Shown one piece after another: positions 56,056 through 64,000 of a stretch of 64,000 nt of DNA (positions within the stretch are counted from its first letter, which is position 1; each line of letters starts with the position of its first letter). The notes under the pieces are model-generated. The model saw only the letters and a list, made by a program, of their open reading frames with translations. It searched no databases and was not told where the DNA came from. Source of the stretch: Bryoerythrophyllum caledonicum (Eukaryota; Streptophyta; Bryopsida; Pottiales; Pottiaceae); assembly GCA_963971425.1 (NCBI GenBank), contig OZ020525.1, forward strand, positions 11,786,187-11,850,186, read 5' to 3'. A program made the translations under genes and the position numbers.

Positions 56056-56886
56056 CAGACTGAGGGATTGCAGACAGACAGACTCTGGAATTTGTGTTTG
56101 CATCCAAGAGCAACTCTTCTAGACGATCAACCAACCTCAAACAGCTGCTTCAAGAGGAGTTGGCGGAGTACTTTAGATGAAGCCTGTGAATTCACCTGAC
56201 AGATGAAGTAGTAATGAGTGTCTGGATTTGAGGATTCTAGGCAGGAGGCATTGTTCTCAGGCCTTGTCTAAATCTGAGAACAGGGGCTGCTGCATAGAAA
56301 CAGGACAAACCAAGGTAGATTGAAAAGGGAGCTCTGGTACACATGATCTTTTGCAGCTCCATGAGCCTGGAGCTTGGGGTAGCCGTGTTGTGAATCAGTA
56401 TCCAGCTCCGTAACGAAGCTGAGGTTTTTGGAGTTGAATTTGGAGGAGCTTTGATGGTGCCATACTTTTGCTCTCAGGCTCATGTTATTGTTCTTGGATG
56501 TCCGGAGGCGTGTACCATCTCAAGGCAGACAATGCAAATCGTATCTTCGGATGCTCAGTTTTAGGTACTTGGAATATTCTTGCTGCTTTGCGACAGTACC
56601 ACAAAATTGAAGACAAGCAAAAATATTTGCAGTGTGTTGAAAATCTGAGATTTTATCTTAGGTCTCTTTGAGGCAGCTGCATGAACCAGTGAATCTGCCA
56701 CTAATGATATTCCGACTGCCAATATTCGACTTCCCCAGATGGAGCATTCTTTAGAGGAAAAGAAGCAGCACGCTCTCCGAAGCGCTCCATAGATGGTAAG
56801 TGAGCTTTTATTGAAAAAGAATCATAATTGTGCGCCGAACTCAAGTTTACTGCCAAAATTCTTTCAGAATGCTAGAGTTTAGTCGG
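56056..56886. other. RPC9 downstream region
   Basis: Probably 3' untranslated region and intergenic DNA. A 67-codon open frame at 56468-56671 is not supported by any motif. Confidence 0.4.
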
Positions 56887-56978
56887 TCAGTTCCCAGCAC
56901 TTCCAAGTCTAGTATAGCTTATACACTTTGCCAATTTACTGCAAACAACTCCGTTCCCTTCGTCTCTTTGCACTAGAA

Positions 56979-57249
56979 TTACAGAAAATTGGAGGATCTG
57001 GTGTGGCGCTCCCACGTCGACAGCCTCCGGATCTGCACCGGCTCCACGAAGAGCACGTCGGCCCACTCCAAGAAGTGCGTCCAATCCGGAACCACAACCA
57101 GGAGCAGACACCAGGCACGCAATGTAGGTGGAGAGCACGGCATTCGTGGAGCTGCGCGCGCACCACGAGACGGTGGCCGCGAGCGCGGACGCCAGCACCC
57201 CTCCTTGCACCATCGATTCCTCCACATTCCTCACATTCAGGTACTCCAT
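56979..57249 (-). pseudogene. Possible small two-span membrane protein with a frame break
   Basis: ATG at 57249 opens a frame with a hydrophobic segment (VLASALAATVSWCA) and the start of a second (TNAVLSTYIACL). The continuation that looks protein-like, LLLVVVPDWTHFLEW, is in the next frame, so a one-base shift near 57110 is needed. It then ends at 56979. Two close membrane spans followed by a V-P-D-W motif recall the SPC12/DTM1 signal-peptidase-subunit family, but similarity is weak. The GC-rich composition (57000-57220), like host exons, argues for a real or recently dead gene. Confidence 0.3.
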
Positions 57250-58523
57250 CCCTCCAATCAGTCAACAAACAATTGCAGTGGGATGGGAGCTAGCTAGAGC
57301 AGCTTGGGTGGGTGATGCGGCTGCGGCTGCTGCTGCTGCAGGTTCATCACTGGAGGTTGTTTTCTTCCATCACTTGCCTTGTATGATTGACATCAGCATT
57401 TAGCATGCTCAGCCACAAGCGTACTGAGCGTTGCACTGGTCGCCCCATGCACACACCAGGAGTTGTCTTACATGTATTGTACAAAATATCCCTGCAGGTA
57501 CAACTATTATGGACATGATCCGTGTGTCATTATTCGTGTTGCAGTGCTATCCATAATCAGCAGCTGCTTGCATATTAATATCGGATATAATGTCAATGGT
57601 CAGATCTTGTCAAGCTTCTTCAGTCAAGACTCACTAATAGATAGGGATGTGCTAGTGTAACGTAGCAATCAATGTGAAAGTGGATTACCCATCTGCAAAC
57701 ATGAATTATCCCAATCAAGGTTCAGCATTATAGCCACATAATGCCTCATATGACTGTGCACTCAGTTCCTGTCTCACTCGAGTCCTTTGTGGCAGCCTTG
57801 TCAATTACAGGTTGTAACATTCCCTGTTGTGAGTGACAGACAGGTTTGATCTAGTTTGACTGGGTTCTGGAAGCATGTTGAGCATGCAAGTGAGTTGTTG
57901 CAGGCTTTTCTCAGAAGAAAAGACGTCACTCTCAATAGAGAAGACGTCTTGTCTGGATTGATTGAGAAAGACTCAAGGGTCACACGTTCGTCACATTCTA
58001 AAACTACTGTAGTGTGAGTGCAGGCCTTCCATTAATCCATTAACGTCAAAGGGACCAAAAAGTGGTCCATGAACCTCGTTTTCAGGGAGCCACCGTTGAT
58101 TGAACTCTTGGATTGATTTGCAAACTTTGGAGCGGCAATGCGCTTTGCTTTCCTTCATCTAACCCATATTCCTAATCTCCAATTGGTTGAGGCAATAACA
58201 AACTACAATGGTTTTTTTGAAAAAAGTCAACACTGAAATGTACCCTCTCTGTAAATGTTGTTCGCTTTTTTTGCAACTGATTTATTACATTAGCTAATTT
58301 TCGAGGGCCCTGTGCAAGGCCTCATCGTTAAGAAATTAAACCCTTACACGATGGTGACTCCAAAATTTTGAGCTTTTCATGATTTGAAGCATCCCCCTCT
58401 AGTGGAAAAAAATTAGGTTTTCATCTAATATTGTGTGTATATGCACTTGAAAATAACCAACCTCTCCAAGAACTATATAACCTAACATAGAATTGCAATA
58501 TCCAAAATTAGGCATGTAGAGTG
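57250..58523. other. Intergenic sequence
   Basis: No gene is supported. A hairpin-like CTTTTCTCAGAAGAAAAGACG stretch and AAGACGTC words occur at about 57904-57950. Confidence 0.4.
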
Positions 58524-60365
58524 CAGTGGGGTGACACCCAATTTGGTGCCTTGTGCAATTCCAGGGATAGTGTCCACACTGCTGCCAACTTTGACACCCT
58601 CCCGAGGTTTGAAAAATTGTCATTTTACCATGAAATTTTGGGAAAATCATCACCTTCATGTTGAAAACATGCGTACCAAATTTCAAGTCTAGGAGATGTA
58701 TACAATAAAGGTTATGCAAGACTTACCAACATGGGGTAGCAATGAGAAAAGTCTCACAACTGCCGACTTTGACACCCTCCCAAGGATTGAGGAAGTTTTT
58801 TTTCCCGTGATATTTGTGGAGTGAAAACACATTTATGTTGATTACATGTGTGGAAAATTTCAAGTCCAAAAGATCCACACAAAACATAATATTCCAAATC
58901 TACCCAGTGTGTAGTTTTGAGAAACAAAGGGGAAAGCCATTTTACTACTTCCAACTTTGACACCCTCCCTAGGGCTGAGAATTTGTTGTTTCAACATGTA
59001 ATTTTTGGTACACGGTCACCTTCATGTTAATAACATGTGTGAAAATTTTCAAGGCCAGGAAATGTATTCAAAAGAAGATATTCAAAATCTACTAACATGG
59101 GGGTTAGCTGTGAGAAAAGTTTCACAGCTACCCACTTTGACACCCTCCCAAGGATTCAAAAAAATCATTTGCCCATGAAATTTTGGACATGAAATCACAT
59201 CTACGTTGATTGCAATTGTGGAAAATTCCTAATCCAAAAGATCCACACAAAAAAACATATTCCAAGTCTACCAACATGTGTTGTTGTGAGAAACAAAGGG
59301 AAAAACTTATCACTACTTCCAACTTCAACACCCTCCTTAGGATTGAGTTTTTGTTGATACGTATAGAAATTTTTGGCACAAGATCACCTCTATGTTGGTA
59401 ACATGTGGAATAGTTTTCAAAGCCAAAAGATGTGTACAAAAAAAGTTATTCCATATCTACCATTGTATGTAACGATGAGAAACAATTTGAATGGCATATT
59501 AAAAATGTCAAAATATCTTTGACACCTCGTGCTTCCTCATTGAACTTAGTCATGTGAATAAGCCACTAAACATAATTGCTTCCCAAAAAGATCAATAATA
59601 TCTACATGTTGAAGTGAAGAGTTTTTTCATGTAGATGAGTCCACTTGGTTATATAGTGTGCATTATACACGTATGACAAGTTTATGACAAGTTTTCTCCT
59701 CTAAATATCTATTGAGCACTATGTAAAGGGAATGTTGTGTGTGATTTGTGATAAACTGAATGTTGAGATGATATTGAGAGCAAAGAGTATCACAGTGTGA
59801 TGCATGAGTGTTAATTCAGAATGGGCATACGGGCCAAGTGATTTAAAGCCGAGTAATTTTTATGTATTGGCATATGTGCTGAGTAGACATATGGGCTGAA
59901 TGTTATGCTGACTGATTTACATGATTTACATGCAATGGGTTGAGTGTTATGTTGACTGCTTGTTAATGAAAGTTTAGTATCGTATCAACATCATAAAAAA
60001 ATAGTCCATGATGGAAATTTCCAATCAAATTTTACACACATGTAACCAACATAAAGATGTTTTCACTCCAAAAACATCATGGAAAAAAAACTTCCTCAAT
60101 CCTTGGGAGGGTGTCAAAGTCGGCAACTTTGAAACTTTTCTCACAGCTACCCCATGTTGGTAAATCTTGCATAAATTTTTTTGTATACATCTCTTGGACT
60201 TGAAATTTGGTACGCATGTTGTTAACGTAAAGGTGACCTTGTACCCAAAAAAATATCATGATAAAATGACAATTTTTTAGACCTCAGGAGGGTGTCAAAG
60301 TTGGCAACAGTGTGGACACTATCCCTGGAATTGCACAAGGCACCAATTTGGGTGTCACCCCATTG
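58524..60365. mobile_element. Non-autonomous relative of Tc1 element B
   Basis: The ends are inverted: CAGTGGGGTGACACCC at 58524 and its near-complement ending ATTG at 60365, followed by TA; the left flank reads TG. The arms share GGGATAGTG, ACTGCCAACTTTGACACCC and the roughly 170-bp tandem units with element B (29745-32524). The left arm has about five units, the right about two. The middle (59500-59800) matches the subterminal part of element B (31561-31940, inverted), but the transposase gene is missing. 1842 bp. It lies about 1 kb beyond the 3' end of RDR6. Confidence 0.8.
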
Positions 60366-60520
60366 TACAAACAAATATTCTTCCTACCCCCTTCCAAAAA
60401 ATAACGTGCTTTAATTACCCACATACATTTACCACTCTTAAACAACTACTAATCACTTCCCTTGGCACTTAACATAGGTTGATCAAAATATGTTATTGGT
60501 TGCTAGTCACATATTTAACA

Positions 60521-60629
60521 ATGTACACCTTGAAGAAGGGGAGTAGTTCCGTTCCACTTAGTCCATAGAATAGAATTGGTGTTGGAACAAATAGACACTT
60601 TATTCACACCGGTCGACCGGAGTTCTTCC
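60521..60629 (+). mobile_element. 5'-truncated SINE copy
   Basis: Matches the 3' third of the SINE at 741-1087: GGGGAGTAGTTC, then GGAACAAATA, TATTCACACCGGTCG and GGAGTTCTTC at the end. Confidence 0.6.
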
Positions 60630-61360
60630 ATTGATCTGAAAAATCAGGCCATGATTTACAAACACAAGAGTGTGTTTTGTTGAATATGGCCCTCCTATTT
60701 CAGAGAATAGTGCATGAGATTCACAAGAAAGAGCCTTGTAAATTTACTTTAGCTTCCCAAGCATAAAAGATTTACAAAGGCTCTTTTCATGCCCAAAAAA
60801 CAAAAACAAAAAAAAAACAAAAAAACAAAAAACATTCACGGGGACATCAATCCGGTGTTTCCAATTGGTGGCACACTATTAGTATCCAGATTCTCCAGAT
60901 AAATAATCGTTCGAATGTAAGGGTGAAGAGCAAAATTGAGCCACTCAGCCCCTGGAAAGAGGCAGAAAATGCACACTAAAAAATCTGCTGAATATGCTAA
61001 ATGCCAGCAATTTTCAATTGTCCTTGACTAAAGTTGAGCACTAGAAAAAGAGGTGATTTGATAAAGTCCAAGAAAGAAGGGTGATTTGATGGAGTCCAAG
61101 GAAAAGGAGTGATTTGATGGAGTCCAAGGATGACGGGTGAAGGCCTTGTCTTTCTTCTCCCCTTTCTAGAATGCTCTCCCTCTATCAAAACTTGGTGTTA
61201 TGATTTCTCTTGTGAAAGAACGTCAAACTTTCATAAGCAAAATCGAACTACGCCAGAGCAGCATTTGCTCTCTATACAAAAGTTGGCCAAAGTTTACCAC
61301 AAAACCAAGAGCGAGGTTGACAGAACCAAGAGCGAGGTTGATGGAGTTGAAAAACAAGCG
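60630..61360. other. RDR6 downstream region
   Basis: Contains an A-rich tract with single C at about 60796-60832 and three tandem copies of a GGTGATTTGATGGAGTCCAA-like unit at about 61049-61140. Part is presumably RDR6 3' untranslated region. Confidence 0.5.
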
Positions 61361-64000
61361 TCACAGGTCGGAGAGATCGCGCCCATGCACCTTCACGTAC
61401 TTGATCTGGGCCAAAATGGGGGCCGCGATCCAGGGGAAGCTGAGCAGAGGGCGCGCTCCCTCGTCGTCAGAATCCATGGCCAGATCGGCGGCCTTCTGCT
61501 TCCACTCGCGGCTGTATGTGACATGGTACCACGCGGAGGCCAACTTCGGGGTGACTTCCAGGACTAGAGTCTCTTCGTCTCCACCACCGGAAGCAGCGGC
61601 CAGCTGGGAGGCAGACGCGTAAAACTCACCCTGGAATTCCTTCCGGAGCGCTCCGTAGGCGTGCATCATGCGCTCCTTCATATCGCTCTTGTGGCGGCTG
61701 GAGCCGCGCGTCTGCAAGTTCATCCTCCCGGTGATGACGTCCGCCTCGCGCTTCACGTTGAAGTGCGACATGATGCCGCGGAGGTTCTGGTCATAGGACA
61801 CTTTGGTCGCCCACGCTGCCTCCAGATACTCCTCATATCCGAGGACCTCCAGGTCCGCATCGTAAGTAGCGGGATCAAGCGTCACCGGCTCCGCGTGGTC
61901 GGCGTGTCGGTGGTGCTCCACTTCCTCCTTCACGAACTTGGTTACCGACCTGTACAGCTCCCCAATTACCTTGTTGGACTGGTACGTGACCGCCTCGTCC
62001 TTCTCCATGAAGTCCGGAAACTCCTTGATTCTCAGGTAGTATGGCATGGTGGCGGCCTTGCCGGTCTTGGGGAAGTCCACGGCGGTGGCGGCCAGCTGCG
62101 CGAGCAAGAGGCAGTTCTCGTCTAAGGCGCCGAGCTCGCTCCTGTCTGCGTGCACCACGTGCGCGTTGCAGATCACGCCCAGGCTGTCGTTGATCATGGC
62201 CTTCACGAAAAACCCCATCACGTCCTCTATATTGGCAGGCCTGAGAAGGGCCTTCAGCTCGTGCGCGTTGTAGTTCATGGGCTCCCAGCTGCAGCCGCTG
62301 GGCGGGATCAAGCTGGAGTCCCAGCAGGTGAAGTAGACGTCCCCATCCAGATCACTCCCCGAGGCCTCGTTCGGATGCGGCCGCTCTCCCGTCTGCGGCA
62401 CCACCAGGCAGTCCACCATGCTGTGCAGCTCCGGCACATCCACCGCCTCCAGCACGCGAATGTCGCCCGGGTGCAGACACGGATTCTTCGCCATGATCAC
62501 CTTCCCTGTAATCACCTGAATCCGAACAGTTCAAAAACATGGACCAAACCACTACCGAAGAGAAGAGAGTACAAACAAAGATGGCACTTCTGACATTGTG
62601 ATTGGTCAGCTTCTTACTTGCAGAGGCCCACTTCTGTGTTGCTGGTTGAAGCCTTGTCCTCCAAGTCCCTTTTGGAGAGGGCCAGAAACTTGGACGAAGC
62701 ACTGGCCGTAATTGAGCAACCCGGTCTCATCCATGGTGCCCATGAGCCAGCGGCCCTCGGGGACGTAGATCCTCGCCTTGGACACGAGATCCTCCAGTTG
62801 GCTGGTGCGGATGGAGAGCAGCATGTCGTAGAGGTGTGGCTCGCTCTTGGGATGGAAGCCGCCCTGGAGCATGGTCGCGGCGGTGGAGTGCACGTCCCCG
62901 GTGCAGCTACTGGTGAGCACCTCGTAAGCCAGAACCGGGTCCTCCAGCATGGTCTCAAGTCTCGCCACTTGCGCGTCCTGGAGGGATCTAAAGCAAGGAT
63001 TCGCCACCTGCAGCGTGGACAGCAGGCAGATGATCTGGCGGTTCAAGTAGCAGGGCAGGTACTTGGACCAGCCGATGACCTCGAGCTCGGTGTGATCCGA
63101 GTGGAACTTGGTCATGCTCTCGCGCACGCCCAGATGGAGCCCGGATCCGACGGGCCACGCCGCGACCACGCCCTTACAACCTGCGTACCGAATCTGGTAC
63201 AGGGAAGGTGTGTGATCTAGCTTCAAGCTCTCGGAGACCTGCAACGCGAACTCCGGGGCGATTCGGCCGCAGCCGTCGCTGAAGACGTACCCGTTTCGCC
63301 TCACGTCCGGCAGCGTCCTCACCTTCGTCTTTGGCACCGGCAGCGTCAGGAACGTGGACGAGAAGCACTGCCCCATCCGGGCGGCGAACTTGGCCACATT
63401 CTGCGTGGGGAAGTGCCCCATCCAGCGCCGGATCTCGTACGCGTTCCCCGCGAAGAACCACGCCGACGCGTCGCGGAGCTGGCTCGAGGAGAACGCCAGA
63501 AACTCGTATTTGCGCCCGCAGAACTTGAACCCGTTCTTCACGATGTACAGCACGCGTCCGTAAACCTCCGTGCGGTTGGACTCCGGAGGAGAACTGGACA
63601 CGGCGCGCACGATGGGCGCCACGGGTACGATGAGCGCGGAGGATGGCAGCTGGTGGAGATCGTCGTCGAGGAACGTGACGCGCAGGAAGCGGTCTGAGAG
63701 CGAGTGGAAGTGACGCAGCACGCGGTTGGACATCTCCCGCACTGGCGGCGCGCAATACGCTCGCGTGGGCGTGAAAATCACCCGATGCACCGTCATGCAC
63801 CCACTGGGGAGCATCTTCGCCGGCTCCTCCTTCATTTTCTCGTACTTGCGCGCCCACTCCTTCACCTGATGCACTCGCAGCGCCGCGTTGAACACGGGGT
63901 GGGTGTACGTGTACATGTGCTGGAGCGCGTACGCCGACAGCTCCGGCTCCACCACGATGGTGCTGTAAAACTCCTCGGTCAAGCTGGTCGTGTTGATGAT
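61361..64000 (-). CDS. RDR6: RNA-dependent RNA polymerase, RDR6 type (5' end beyond window)
   Basis: Two exons seen: beyond 64000 to 62618, and 62515-61361, joined by a 102-bp GT-AG intron in phase 0; about 845 codons lie in the window, so roughly the first 350 residues of a typical 1,200-residue protein are missing. Motifs: MSNRVLR, FLAFSSSQLRD, NVAKFAARMGQCFSS, VFSDGCGRI, QIRYAGCKGVVA, YVPEGRWLMGTMDE, VIMAKNPCLHPGD and the catalytic ASGSDLDGDVYF (codons 62353-62339 for DLDGD). DLDGD marks the RDR1/2/6 clade; ICNAHVVHAD and LAATAVDFPKTGK near the active site best fit RDR6. RDR6 makes double-stranded RNA for trans-acting siRNAs and for silencing of transgenes, viruses and transposons. No break is seen. 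Confidence 0.88.

Noticed and set aside
61130-63697. Several long plus-strand frames opposite RDR6
   Set aside because: Antisense shadows of GC-rich RDR6 exons; none shows a domain.

Overview
The window is nuclear DNA of a land plant. Four host protein genes are recognisable, with spliceosomal introns where they are split: RDR6-like RNA-dependent RNA polymerase (RDR6, 5' end cut by the window), RNA polymerase III subunit RPC9, the chloroplast DUF1517 protein FLAP1, and the zinc-finger photosystem II repair factor LQY1. A tRNA-Glu gene is also present. Host exons are GC-rich and sit in AT-rich, transposon-filled DNA. The mobile elements (a Ty3/gypsy element carrying a DNA methyltransferase, an algal-style LINE, DD34E Tc1 elements) suggest a non-seed plant such as a bryophyte or lycophyte. 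That placement is an inference.

Layout: 1-4.9 kb is AT-rich DNA with a tRNA-derived SINE (12-bp target duplication) and dispersed repeats. 4.9-13.2 kb (minus strand) is a decayed Ty3/gypsy element: gag, aspartic protease, a cytosine-5 DNA methyltransferase (DNMT) domain, reverse transcriptase and a PHD finger. It is split by a 2.07-kb solo-LTR-like insertion with a 5-bp target duplication. 14.0-24.6 kb (minus strand) is a decayed LINE with ORF1, an APE endonuclease, RT, an extra domain, RNase H and a C-terminal PD-(D/E)xK-like domain, resembling Dualen/RandI elements. Upstream of it is purine-rich DNA to 26 kb. 27.7-32.5 kb holds two abutting Tc1 elements with DD34E transposases. 33.9-42.5 kb is an 8.5-kb MULE with a perfect 9-bp target duplication, a decayed transposase, a convergent second gene and a very long TTC microsatellite. 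42.6-44.7 kb holds tRNA-Glu and LQY1. 44.9-47.8 kb is a decayed pogo element just upstream of LQY1. 49.4-56.1 kb holds the divergent pair FLAP1 (minus) and RPC9 (plus); RPC9 introns contain a telomere-like tandem repeat and a Tourist-type MITE. 58.5-60.4 kb is a deleted relative of the second Tc1 element. 61.4-64.0 kb is RDR6.

Host gene roles: FLAP1 and LQY1 act in chloroplast photosynthetic acclimation and repair, RPC9 in Pol III transcription, and RDR6 in trans-acting siRNA and transgene/transposon silencing. They do not form a pathway. The most notable content is the set of mobile elements, above all the gypsy polyprotein that combines a DNA methyltransferase with a PHD finger, and the LINE that appears to carry two kinds of endonuclease.
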